From the NCBI GenBank assembly GCA_046734335.1, contig JBKPRA010000056.1, positions 13,047 to 77,046 of the forward strand: 64,000 bases of DNA, in the 5' to 3' direction. The position numbers and the translations under genes were made by a program. Position 1 is the first letter of the stretch. The number at the start of each line of letters is the position of its first letter. Positions 56,601 through 63,904 of this stretch are shown piece after piece. The notes under the pieces were generated by a model. The model was not told the origin of the DNA. It was given only the letters and a program-made list of their open reading frames with translations, and ran no database searches. The stretch comes from DATBLE01 sp046734335 (GTDB taxonomy: Bacteria; Actinomycetota; Thermoleophilia; Gaiellales; Gaiellaceae).

Positions 56601-56933
56601 GTTTGCACGTCGGCCCTTGTCGAGCAACCGCTCGAACCGAGTCGCGTCGACCGCGTCGGGCTCGACCTCGAGCACGTAGCCGCCACTTCGCGTGAGCAGG
56701 AACTCGTCCGGTGCGAACGCCTTCCGGAGCCGTGAGACCTGGACGTCGAGGCTGTGCTCGGCGGAGCCCGACGGCCGGCCTGGCCAGACCGCCTCGATCA
56801 GCCTGTCGCGCGAGACCACCTCGCCCGCGTGCAGCAGAAGGAGAGCGAGCAGCGCCCGCGGCTTCGCGCCACCCAGCGGGATGGAGCGATCGTCGCGAAC
56901 CACCTCGATCGGCCCGAGCAGTCGGAACTCCAC
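53682..56933 (-). CDS. Membrane-spanning SARP/BTAD regulator fused to a beta-propeller and a peptide-binding (SBP family 5) domain
   Basis: The protein has 1083 residues. Residues 1-92 are an OmpR-like winged helix of the SARP type (FRLLGPIEVVRDDRSIPLGGAKPRALLALLLL, EAVWPGRPSGSAEHSLDVQVSRLRKA). Residues about 97-243 are a BTAD helical domain. A basic stretch (SRRR) and one membrane helix (about 260-281, LLVGTGALVLAAAAVALVVG) follow. Outside, about 300-600 is a propeller of repeated DGALW/DGSVWV blades. About 620-1083 is a family-5 peptide-binding domain (CARLLNYPDQEGGAG, YTFAIRKGFRFSPP, MRRAVQYALDRLALV). The design suggests a one-component receptor that binds a ligand outside and DNA inside. 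Divergent PD40 genes are the nearest candidate targets. The domain order is directly visible; its function is inferred. Confidence 0.9.
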   Translation of the reverse strand: MEFRLLGPIEVVRDDRSIPLGGAKPRALLALLLLHAGEVVSRDRLIEAVWPGRPSGSAEHSLDVQVSRLRKAFAPDEFLLTRSGGYVLEVEPDAVDATRFERLLDKGRRANAAGDPADGLRSLEPALALWRGQALAEVAYEDFARADAERLEELRLVATEERIDAELALGRHDPLIAELEALTARHPLRERLRGQLMLALYRAGRQAEALRVYSDTRNRLVDELGIEPGQALRELEQAVLRQDPALDLPPRGRTPSRRRGLLVGTGALVLAAAAVALVVGLTQGSTEGAHALAAPDSDVFVDAGSGKLVRTATVRDTVRVAYGDGALWSISSTGELSRVDPATGKEIARLGLGVEPSGLAVGDGSVWVTGRTSPTLLRIDPAVNEVVDRFPLPTEGVVTDQVGEVAAGAGSVWVGHGAFNPGAWVERLDPETGRVQKRFSILAGDVDHVTFAEGALWVASTPSGELRKIDPRTNEVVFRRELQSDLCCVAGGGGYVWAASNPQGVVWKLTTSGRILRTIELHAPVESLSYGDGALWASLGDRGRAVGIDPTTDAVREYELGHSVTSVAADNGLIAAGVRQSVGDVTAGLSGRVAWIGHKGSKLFDSGAPVEPAFAGPTWDAWQQMFHYATCARLLNYPDQEGGAGRTLVPEVARALPEVSDGGRRYTFAIRKGFRFSPPSNEAVTAESFRDAIERSVKLTRLFGDQLSGALDNVVGAQQFYAGETAHISGVVARDDELVLRFRKPEPDLPWLIAGFSCAVPVDTPVVEGGLEKPVPSAGPYYLATLTDSVAVLKRNPHYGGSRPQRLDAIVVEFAVAPATAATRIESGTLDYFLESQNATLLPSTQAARTAGDRYRLTPYLGVQYFAFGSKRPLFASARMRRAVQYALDRLALVDALGGLPATRLLAAGIRGYQETPLYPPRGDLRIARRLAAGNKGTAVVYTWVDPGYTDAFNRELRRQLAAIGIGTRFVAIDQAKGLEPDKADRADLIWGGLSVNSADPGAYLQQLSLLPRYSDEVRRIATLRSPERERASAALARAIERDSLIVVYMQTAIPELVSRRLGCIVHQPEYAGVDLAALCLKS

Positions 56934-57036
56934 AGGTCTCCTTCAGCTCGTTCCGGATGACGCTAGCACCCGTCTGAGAGGACGTCGAGAGCCGTTCGAG
57001 ATACGGCGTTGAGGCCGCTCCCACAGGGTCGGGCGC

Positions 57037-58110
57037 ATGACAACCCGAGCACATACTCGACGGCACGTCTTTCGGGCTCCCCTCGTGGCGCTGATCGCGT
57101 GCGGGTTCCTGGCAGCGGCGCCCACGGCCTCGGTGGCCACGCCCCCGGGCAAGAACGGCCAGATCGCCTTCCGCCGCTACCTCGACGCGAAGAGATCCAC
57201 GGGGGCGCTCTTCAGGGCGAACTCCGACGGCAGCGGCGTCGTGCAGGTCACGCATCCGCCGCGAGGAGTCGTGGACCAGTTCGAGGACTGGTCGCCCGAC
57301 GGGCGGCGGCTCGTGTTCGAGCGCAAGGTGCCCTGCCCGGCCGGCGGGCCCAGAGACGGCCTGGACGACACGTGCGACCGCGTCTACACGGTGGAGAGCG
57401 ACGGGACCGGTCTGACGGCGCTCGTCCCGTGCGGTTTCGACGTCGACAAGCCGTTCCCCGGCATCTGCGTGGGCGCCCGCACCCCCGCGTGGTCGCCGGA
57501 CGGCTCGATGGTGGCCTTTCGCTACGCACTCGTCGACGATCGCTACGCCGGAAGCTACGACACGAACATCGGCATCTGGGTCGTGGGCGCCGACGGCTCG
57601 GGACGCCGGCAGGTCACGCAGCTGACGCCGGGGAGCTCCTGGGACCGCGAGCCGCAGTGGTCGCCGGACGGGAAAAAGCTCGTCTTTGTCCGCGACGACC
57701 TCGTCCGGAAGTCGGAGGCCGTCTTCACCGTGAACCTCGACGGAACCGGCCTCCTCCAGGTAACGCCCTGGACGCTGCACGCCGGGGGTCGGCCCGACTG
57801 GTCGCCGGACGGCAAGTGGATCCTGGTCACGGCCGGACCGCCGGACGGATCCGAGAACGTCTACAAGATCCATCCGGACGGCACGGGACTCGTCAACCTG
57901 ACGAAGCAAGGGGCTGGCGGCTCCCATCATCTGACCTCCACGTGGTCTCCGGACGGGACGCTGATCGTGTCGGCCCGGAGGCCGGGGGTGGGGCCGAACG
58001 GCTACCCAGATGTCGTCGTCATGCGGGCCGACGGCTCCGGGCTCCACTGGATCACGAAGACGCCGCTCTGGGAGCGCTCGGTCGACTGGGGACGGCGCCC
58101 GATTCGATGA
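57037..58110 (+). CDS. Secreted PD40/TolB-like beta-propeller protein
   Basis: The predicted protein is 357 residues from ATG 57037. A signal peptide (FRAPLVALIACGFLAAAPTASVA) is followed by repeated PD40 blades: DWSPDGRRLVFERK, PAWSPDGSMVAFRY, PQWSPDGKKLVFVR, PDWSPDGKWILVTA and STWSPDGTLIVSAR. Such propellers bind proteins or ligands in the cell envelope; TolB is the best known. It starts 103 bases from the divergent receptor-like gene at 53682-56933. The shared region may hold the regulator's own operator. Confidence 0.88.
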   Translation: MTTRAHTRRHVFRAPLVALIACGFLAAAPTASVATPPGKNGQIAFRRYLDAKRSTGALFRANSDGSGVVQVTHPPRGVVDQFEDWSPDGRRLVFERKVPCPAGGPRDGLDDTCDRVYTVESDGTGLTALVPCGFDVDKPFPGICVGARTPAWSPDGSMVAFRYALVDDRYAGSYDTNIGIWVVGADGSGRRQVTQLTPGSSWDREPQWSPDGKKLVFVRDDLVRKSEAVFTVNLDGTGLLQVTPWTLHAGGRPDWSPDGKWILVTAGPPDGSENVYKIHPDGTGLVNLTKQGAGGSHHLTSTWSPDGTLIVSARRPGVGPNGYPDVVVMRADGSGLHWITKTPLWERSVDWGRRPIR

Positions 58111-58126
58111 AAGGAAGGGGATTCTC

Positions 58127-59011
58127 ATGAACCGGAAGACGAGCACGCTCTTCGCCGTTGGCGCCGCGATCGTCGCGGCCTCCGCGGTGAGCTCAGGCGT
58201 CGGGGCGGCCTCCAGGCCGGCCGCGCAGCCGTGGACGGTCGGGCTGAGCAGCAATCGCGAGTCCCGCGACGCCGAGATCTACGCCATGCGGAGCGACGGG
58301 ACAGGCGTCCGCCGGCTGACACGCAGCCCGTTCTTCGACGGTTTCCCCGTCTGGTCTCCCGATCGCAAGAAGATCGCGTTCTACAGCCAGCGCTCGGCGA
58401 AGGGCGACGTCTGGGTGATGAATGCAGACGGGAGCGCGCCCCGGAACCTGACGCGCAGCCTCGCGCACGACAGCCTCGGCTCATGGTCGCCCGACGGTCG
58501 CCGGATCGCGTTCGACAGCGATCGCGCGGGCGGAGGGATCTACCTCATGAACGCCGACGGCAGCGGCCAGCGCTCGGTGCCGGGAACCGGGGCCGACGAC
58601 ACGAACCCGCAGTGGTCGCCCGACGGGAAGACGATCCTGTTCGCCACCCGGCGTGACGGGAACGACGAGCTGTACGCGATCAACCCGGACGGGAGCGAGC
58701 TGCGAAACCTCACGAACGACCCAGGCCGGGACGGGGACGGCGGTTTCCTCTGGTCTCCGAACGGCCGCCGGATCGCCTTCACCACCCGGCGCGACGGCAA
58801 CGCCGAGGTCTACGTCATGAACGCCGACGGCACTGGTCAGACGAGGGTGACCCGCTCGAAGGAAGACGAGGCCCTGCTGTCCTGGTCGCCCGACGGCCGA
58901 CGGATCGCCTTCCAGCGGTGGCCGTCAACGCCGAGATGGGCGTTCTTCGTCATGAACGCCGACGGGAGTGCGGTGAAGAAGGTGACGTGGTCGTTGCCGA
59001 AGTCGCGGTGA
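58127..59011 (+). CDS. Secreted PD40 beta-propeller protein
   Basis: The predicted protein is 294 residues from ATG 58127, after AAAGGAAGGGG, 16 bases after the previous stop. The signal peptide is MNRKTSTLFAVGAAIVAASAVSSGVGA. Blades repeat as PVWSPDRKKIAFYS, GSWSPDGRRIAFDS, PQWSPDGKTILFAT, FLWSPNGRRIAFTT and LSWSPDGRRIAFQR, each preceded by a MNADG-type turn. It is probably an operon partner of the gene at 57037 and perhaps a tandem duplicate with a shorter body. Function unknown, likely a binding protein in the envelope. Confidence 0.88.
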   Translation: MNRKTSTLFAVGAAIVAASAVSSGVGAASRPAAQPWTVGLSSNRESRDAEIYAMRSDGTGVRRLTRSPFFDGFPVWSPDRKKIAFYSQRSAKGDVWVMNADGSAPRNLTRSLAHDSLGSWSPDGRRIAFDSDRAGGGIYLMNADGSGQRSVPGTGADDTNPQWSPDGKTILFATRRDGNDELYAINPDGSELRNLTNDPGRDGDGGFLWSPNGRRIAFTTRRDGNAEVYVMNADGTGQTRVTRSKEDEALLSWSPDGRRIAFQRWPSTPRWAFFVMNADGSAVKKVTWSLPKSR

Positions 59012-59050
59012 GCCCTCGCGGCGCCGCGGTCGCCATGGGACAATCGCGGC

Positions 59051-60358
59051 GTGAGCACGGCTGCTCTCACCGACCTCGCTCCGCTGGTCGCCGAGAAGCG
59101 ACGCGCGTTCACCGCGCGGAACCCGGAGAGCGCACGGCTCCACGACGAGGCCCGCCGGTTCCTGCCGGGCGGCCACACGCGCACGATCCTCGCTCACGAG
59201 CCGTTCGCGCTGACCTTCGTCCGCGGCGAAGGTGCGGTGCTGACCGACGCGGACGGGCACGGGTACATCGACCTGCTCGGCGACTACACCGCGGGGCTAC
59301 TGGGGCACGGCGAGCGCCGCGTCCTCGACGCGGTCGACCGGGCGCTGCGCGAGCTCGCCAGCGTCGGTGGCATTCACCCGCGCGAGGCCGAGCTCGCAGG
59401 CCTGATGTGCCGGCGATTCGCCCTCGATCGCGTCCGGTTCACCAACTCCGGCACCGAGGCGAACCTGATGGCGATCACCGCCGCCCGTCGCTTCACCGGG
59501 CGGTCGAAGGTGCTCGTCTTCCACGGCGGGTACCACGGCGGCGTCCTCTTCTTCTCGGACGGCGTCGCGCCGTGGAACGCGCCCTACCCCTTCGTCGTCG
59601 GCTCGTACAACGACCTCGCCGGAACGACCGCGCTGATCGACGAGCACGCCGACGACCTCGCGGCGGTGCTGGTCGAGCCGATGCTCGGCTCGGGCGGCTG
59701 CATCCCTGCCGCGCCCGAGTTCCTCGGCGGTCTGTTCGACGCGGCCCGCTCGGCCGGCGCGGTCTGCATCGCCGACGAGGTGATGACCTCGCGGCACGGT
59801 CGGTCCGGCCTGGCGGCTCTGCTCGGTGCCACACCGGACATCCGCACCTTCGGCAAGTACATCGGCGGTGGCTTCTCCTTCGGTGCATTCGGCGGTACGG
59901 CCGAGCTGCTCGACCAGTTCGACGGTTCGCGGCCGGGATCGATCCCGCACGCGGGCACGTTCAACAACAACGTCGCGACGATGGCCGCCGGGTGCGTCGT
60001 CCTGGGGGAGCTCTACACGGCCGACACGGCGGAAGAGCACACCGCCCGCGGTGAGCGCATCCGCGCCGAGGTCGCAGAGGTGATCGGGCGGCACCGGTTG
60101 CCCGTGAGCGTGTCCGGGTACGGCTCGATGCTCGCGCTGCACGCGCTTCCTGCCGCTCCGGCCGACGGCGTCGAGTCGGCCCGGCGCGACCCCGAGCTCG
60201 AGGAGCTCCTGTTCCTCGGGCTCTTCGAGCGCGGGATCTACACGGCGCCGCGGGGGATGGTCAACCTGAGCCTCCCGCTCACGGACGCCCAGCTCGACAC
60301 CGCGCTGGCTGCGCTGGACGACACGCTCTCCGAGCTCGGCACCGCCCTCGAGCGGTAG
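59051..60358 (+). CDS. Class III aminotransferase (glutamate-1-semialdehyde aminomutase-like)
   Basis: The predicted protein is 435 residues from GTG 59051. It has the PLP fold of class III enzymes: FLPGGHTRTILAHEPF, LTDADGHGYIDLLGDYTAGLLGH, VRFTNSGTEANLMAITAARRFTGR, HGGYHGG, IADEVMTSR and the PLP lysine K269 in TFGKYIGGGFSFGAFGG. GTFNNNVATMAAG is the typical aminomutase-like segment. It may be a HemL-like aminomutase or an aminotransferase for another amino acid. The lack of heme genes around it makes a catabolic aminotransferase as likely as HemL. A palindromic repeat follows. Confidence 0.88.
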   Translation: MSTAALTDLAPLVAEKRRAFTARNPESARLHDEARRFLPGGHTRTILAHEPFALTFVRGEGAVLTDADGHGYIDLLGDYTAGLLGHGERRVLDAVDRALRELASVGGIHPREAELAGLMCRRFALDRVRFTNSGTEANLMAITAARRFTGRSKVLVFHGGYHGGVLFFSDGVAPWNAPYPFVVGSYNDLAGTTALIDEHADDLAAVLVEPMLGSGGCIPAAPEFLGGLFDAARSAGAVCIADEVMTSRHGRSGLAALLGATPDIRTFGKYIGGGFSFGAFGGTAELLDQFDGSRPGSIPHAGTFNNNVATMAAGCVVLGELYTADTAEEHTARGERIRAEVAEVIGRHRLPVSVSGYGSMLALHALPAAPADGVESARRDPELEELLFLGLFERGIYTAPRGMVNLSLPLTDAQLDTALAALDDTLSELGTALER

Positions 60359-60360
60359 CA

Positions 60361-60381
60361 GGGACAGGCTTTCAGCCTGTC
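60361..60381 (+). repeat. Short palindromic repeat, copy B
   Basis: GGGACAGGCT-TTC-AGCCTGTC, with an 8-bp perfect inverted core (60363-60370 with 60374-60381), begins two bases after the aminotransferase stop. It may act as a terminator for this gene and the convergent YCII gene. Confidence 0.65.
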
Positions 60382-60393
60382 ACGGGCCGTCCT

Positions 60394-60753
60394 CTACGCG
60401 TTCCCCCAGAGCGGCCGCACCTCGATCGTGCCCACCTCCGCCAGCGGGTGGCTCGCTGCGATCTCGACCGCCTCCTCGAGGCTTGCACACTCGAGCAGGT
60501 CGAAGCCCCCGACGGCCTCCTTCGTCTCGGCGAACGGGCCGTCGGTGACCAGCTTCTTGCCGCCGCGAACACGCACCGAGCGGGCGCGACGCGGCGGGGC
60601 GAGCTGGTCGCCGATCAGCCAGATGCCGCGCTCGCGAAGATCGTCGACCCAGGGGAAGCCTTCCTCGTCCTCGGCGGGCGTCGCGACGGGCTCCGGCTCC
60701 GTCTGGCCGTTCATCCGCTCCGTGTCCCAGCAGACCAGCAGCAGGTACTTCAT
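60394..60753 (-). CDS. YCII-related domain protein
   Basis: The predicted protein is 119 residues from the ATG complementary to 60751-60753, after AAAGGAGCGACG. The pattern MKYLLLVCWDTERMNGQ, RGGKKLVTDGPFAETKEAVGGFDLLECASLEEAVEIAASHPLA is the common YCII-related group often found with ECF sigma factors in actinobacteria. The fold is a ferredoxin-like dimer with a possible catalytic His/Asp pair. No sigma-factor gene adjoins it here. The longer frame back to 60822 lacks a ribosome binding site. Confidence 0.9.
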   Translation of the reverse strand: MKYLLLVCWDTERMNGQTEPEPVATPAEDEEGFPWVDDLRERGIWLIGDQLAPPRRARSVRVRGGKKLVTDGPFAETKEAVGGFDLLECASLEEAVEIAASHPLAEVGTIEVRPLWGNA

Positions 60754-60848
60754 CGTCGCTCCTTTCGTCGTCGGTAGCACCCTGACGTTTGGACGACGGA
60801 CTCGCGTGACCGGAATCGACATTTCGGCCGGCCCCGTACGATGGGCAC

Positions 60849-61481
60849 GTGCGGTTCCTCGCCGTCCCGCTGGCGTTCCTCGCGCTGACGCCGTTCCACT
60901 CCTCGGTCGCGCCGCTGTCGCCGGCGCTCCGCTCGGAGATCCGGGCGCGTGCCTGGCAGCCCGGCTGCCCCGTGCCGCTATCGGGCCTGCGCGTCCTCAC
61001 CGTCACCCACTGGGGCTTCGACCACCGCGTCCACCGCGGACAAATGGTCGTCAACGCCCGCTACGCCCCCGGCCTGGCGACGGTGTTCCGGAAGCTCTAC
61101 GCATTGCGCTTCCCGATCCGGCACATGACGCTCGCGGTCTATGGGCCGCCGGACAGGCTGCCGGCCGACAACGACCTGACCGGATCGTTCGAGTGCCGCC
61201 AGGCCGTTCCGTCGCCTTGCACCGGCGGGACGGGAACCGGCACCTGGTCGATGCACGCCTACGGCGGGGCGGTCGACCTGAACCCGACCGAGAACCCATA
61301 CGTCGGCTGCGGGATGAGCCGTGACAAACGCGGGCGGGCTTACCTCGACCGTTCGCGGCTACGTCCCGGGATGGTCACGCCCGCGGTCGTCAGGGCGTTC
61401 GCGTCGATCGGCTGGGGGTGGGGCGGAGGCTGGTCCGGCTCGACGAAGGACTACATGCACTTCTCGGCGACCGGGCACTAG
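60849..61481 (+). CDS. Exported M15-type (VanY/D-Ala-D-Ala carboxypeptidase-like) peptidase
   Basis: The predicted protein is 210 residues from GTG 60849, with an N-terminal hydrophobic stretch (RFLAVPLAFLALTPF) that may be a signal peptide. The zinc ligands are visible: H136 and D143 in SMHAYGGAVDLNPTENP, and H204 in STKDYMHFSATGH. The family trims D-Ala residues from peptidoglycan stems. The conserved sequence LTVTHWGFDHRVHRGQMVVNARYA upstream also fits. It likely adjusts cross-linking of the wall. It is followed by a palindromic repeat. Confidence 0.88.
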   Translation: MRFLAVPLAFLALTPFHSSVAPLSPALRSEIRARAWQPGCPVPLSGLRVLTVTHWGFDHRVHRGQMVVNARYAPGLATVFRKLYALRFPIRHMTLAVYGPPDRLPADNDLTGSFECRQAVPSPCTGGTGTGTWSMHAYGGAVDLNPTENPYVGCGMSRDKRGRAYLDRSRLRPGMVTPAVVRAFASIGWGWGGGWSGSTKDYMHFSATGH

Positions 61482-61485
61482 TCCC

Positions 61486-61509
61486 GGGGACAGGTTGAAG
61501 CCGGGCCCC
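61486..61509 (+). repeat. Short palindromic repeat, copy C
   Basis: GGGGACAGGTTGAAGCCGGG, with CCCC after it, lies five bases after the M15 peptidase stop. It resembles copies A (10458) and B (60361) but is imperfect as an inverted repeat. Confidence 0.5.
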
Positions 61510-61510
61510 G

Positions 61511-62338
61511 CTACTGCATGACCAGCAGCGTCGCGGTGTCGATCCGGGCGAAGGTCTTGCCCGAGGCGGCCACGACGGACAGCGTCTTGCCCGCGAGCCG
61601 GAGCTGCGCGCTCCAGATGTCCTCGCCGCCGGTCCAGGCCGGCAGATCGACGCAGAACGCCGAGCGCCCCGCCGCGTTCAGGGCGTGGACGAACGTGAGC
61701 GATGAACCCGGCTCCTTCGTGTAGAGCGTGTAGACCCAGGTCCCGCCCGGCGAGGTCGCCCGCGCCACCGCATAGCCGCGCATGGTCTCGCCCGGTTCAC
61801 GCTTGTCGACGATCGCCTGCGGCAGCAGACGCTGCGCGCGCAGGTCGTACGCGCGGACGACGTAGCGCACGAGATCCTGCGAAGAAGCGTGCTGGATCAC
61901 GTAGAGGATGCGCCGGTCAGGGGAGATCGCGTCGAAGCCGAACTCGCCGGGCAGAGTGACCGTGGAGACGCGCGAGAGCTTCGCGGTGGAGAGGACGACG
62001 AAGCGGCTCTGCTGCCGTAGGCCGCCGTACTGCGGCGGCTCGACGAGCACGAGCAGCCGGCCGTCCGGTGAGAGACCGCCGGCGGCGCCGGCGCTCGTCA
62101 CCGCCGGGATCCCGAAGGCGCCCTGGATCCGCGTCGAGGCGAGGAGCCGGCCCTCCGAGCCGATCGCCCGCACGATCGTCGTCCCGCCACCGCGGGTTGC
62201 CGTATAGCGGAAGTCGCCCGACGGCGCCCGCACCGAGGCCGCGAGCCCGGGCCACGGGCCTACCGACCACGCCGTCCCGGCTGTTCCCAGCACCGCGGCA
62301 ATCGCTGTGAACGTCACGAGCCAACGGGACAGACGCAT
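61511..62338 (-). CDS. Exported protein, probable beta-propeller
   Basis: The predicted protein is 275 residues from the ATG complementary to 62336-62338, after AAGGAGGCCGAG. The signal peptide reads RWLVTFTAIAAVLGTAGTAWS. The mature part has repeating strands such as AAGGLSPDGRLLVLVEPPQYGG, GEFGFDAISPDRRILYVIQH and ARATSPGGTWVYTLYTKEPG, a loose WD40/PD40-like pattern. The ligand is not known. It is convergent with the M15 peptidase gene and divergent from the gene at 62491. Confidence 0.75.
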   Translation of the reverse strand: MRLSRWLVTFTAIAAVLGTAGTAWSVGPWPGLAASVRAPSGDFRYTATRGGGTTIVRAIGSEGRLLASTRIQGAFGIPAVTSAGAAGGLSPDGRLLVLVEPPQYGGLRQQSRFVVLSTAKLSRVSTVTLPGEFGFDAISPDRRILYVIQHASSQDLVRYVVRAYDLRAQRLLPQAIVDKREPGETMRGYAVARATSPGGTWVYTLYTKEPGSSLTFVHALNAAGRSAFCVDLPAWTGGEDIWSAQLRLAGKTLSVVAASGKTFARIDTATLLVMQ

Positions 62339-62490
62339 CTCGGCCTCCTTGGATCGACTGCCGTGGTACACCGGTTCCGGCCGATCGGTTCCCGCGCGAG
62401 GTGCAACCCGCCGCCAACCCCGCTACGATTCGTCGTGCGCCGACGATGAGTCGGTTGTTTTCTGTGGAAGGGAAAGGACTGCGGGCTTCT

Positions 62491-63897
62491 ATGCATGTGA
62501 AACGGGAAGGAGAAGGGGGTCTTGTTTTGAAGCGTCTACGCTTTTCGGGCGGTGTGCTCGCCGTCGTCGCGCTGGTCGCGACAATGGTCGCGGCGGCCGC
62601 CTACGGCATCAGCACGAAAATCATCGGTGGGCAGCTGGGCGAGGTCCAGTGCGTCACCCAGAACGGCTCGGGCCAGACCCCGAGCGGCAAGGCGTGCTCG
62701 GCCGGCGGGGCGCTCGATAGTCCCACCGCCGTCGCGCTGATGGACGACGGCAGCCGCATCTTCGTGGCCGGGCAGAACAACACCGTCTCGATCTTCGAGC
62801 GCGACCGGGCGAGCGGAGCCCTGAAGGTCTTGAACGCCACGCCGTGCATCACCGAGGGCGGGGGCACGGTCGGCGGCCTTTCCTGCGGTACGGGTCGTGC
62901 GCTTGACGGCCCGGTGGCAATGGACTCCGTCTCCAACAACACCTACGTCGTCACCGACGGCGACGACTCGGTGGTCACGCTGACCAGGGAGTCGGTCGGA
63001 TCAGCGTGGAAGCAGCGGGGCGCAGACGGAAACTGCATCACGGCGGGCGCGCCGCCGGCCAACTGCAAGCAGGGCGTCGGGATCACGAACCCGGCCTCGG
63101 TCACGGTTGCCGGCGGCAATGTCTACGTCGGCGCGTCGAACTCGATCGCCGTCTTCAAGCCCGACTCGAACGGTGCGCTCAGCCAGTCCACCACCGCTGC
63201 TGACGCGTGCGTCTCCAGCAACGGCAGCGGCGGCTCGTGCGCGACCGTCCCCCAGATCACGGGCCCCATCGTGAGCATGGGGGTCGCGAAGGGCGGCGCC
63301 ACGCTCTACGCCGTGGACGGGACGTCACTGCTGCAGTTCGCGCGGAGCACGAGCGGGCAGCTGACGTTCACGAGGTGCTACAACGACACCGGCTCCAACG
63401 GATGTGTCAACGTCACGGCGCCGTTCGTGAATCCGACGAGCCTCTTCGTCAACACCAGCGGCAAGAGCGTCTACGTGGCCGCGCATGGCAGCAACGCCAT
63501 CGCTGTGTTCGGCCGGACCCTGAGCGGCGCAAACCTGGGAGATCTGAACGGGGTGGCGCTGCCGGGCGGCTGTGTGAGCCAGGGCGGCGCAGGCGGCTGC
63601 ATCTCCGCGACCACGCTCACCGGCGTGTCCAAGGTGTGGGTCCACAAGTCGAACCGGTTCGCGTATGCGATCGCCGGCGACGGGCTGGCGACCTTCTCGC
63701 GGAACTCGACCACGTTCGTGCTGACGCCGCTCATCGCGCCGGCGGCGTGCACCACGGAGACCGGCGACGGGATCACGTGCAAGCCCGCCTTCGGGCTCGC
63801 CGGCGCCTCCGACATCCTCGGCACGGGGACGAACCACTACTACGTGACGGGCCAGACGAACAGCACCATCGCGATCCTGAAGGTCAACGCCACCTAG
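62491..63897 (+). CDS. Secreted lactonase-type beta-propeller protein
   Basis: The predicted protein is about 468 residues from ATG 62491. A TTG at 62527, directly after an AAGGAGAAGGGGG, is a likely alternative giving a cleaner signal peptide (KRLRFSGGVLAVVALVATMVAAAAYG). The mature part has repeats of the type SPTAVALMDDGSRIFVAGQNNTVSIFERDRASGALKVL, NPASVTVAGGNVYVGASNSIAVFKPDSNGALSQ and NPTSLFVNTSGKSVYVAAHGSNAIAVFGR. These resemble 6-phosphogluconolactonase-like or YncE propellers. Many cysteines suggest disulfides outside the cell. Enzyme activity is not implied by the repeats. Confidence 0.8.
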   Translation: MHVKREGEGGLVLKRLRFSGGVLAVVALVATMVAAAAYGISTKIIGGQLGEVQCVTQNGSGQTPSGKACSAGGALDSPTAVALMDDGSRIFVAGQNNTVSIFERDRASGALKVLNATPCITEGGGTVGGLSCGTGRALDGPVAMDSVSNNTYVVTDGDDSVVTLTRESVGSAWKQRGADGNCITAGAPPANCKQGVGITNPASVTVAGGNVYVGASNSIAVFKPDSNGALSQSTTAADACVSSNGSGGSCATVPQITGPIVSMGVAKGGATLYAVDGTSLLQFARSTSGQLTFTRCYNDTGSNGCVNVTAPFVNPTSLFVNTSGKSVYVAAHGSNAIAVFGRTLSGANLGDLNGVALPGGCVSQGGAGGCISATTLTGVSKVWVHKSNRFAYAIAGDGLATFSRNSTTFVLTPLIAPAACTTETGDGITCKPAFGLAGASDILGTGTNHYYVTGQTNSTIAILKVNAT

Positions 63898-63904
63898 ACG
63901 GATC

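Noticed and set aside
56416..58254. A 612-codon minus-strand frame
   Set aside because: It is the reverse shadow of the GC-rich PD40 gene and the regulator start. It crosses the divergent promoter and has no recognisable domain.
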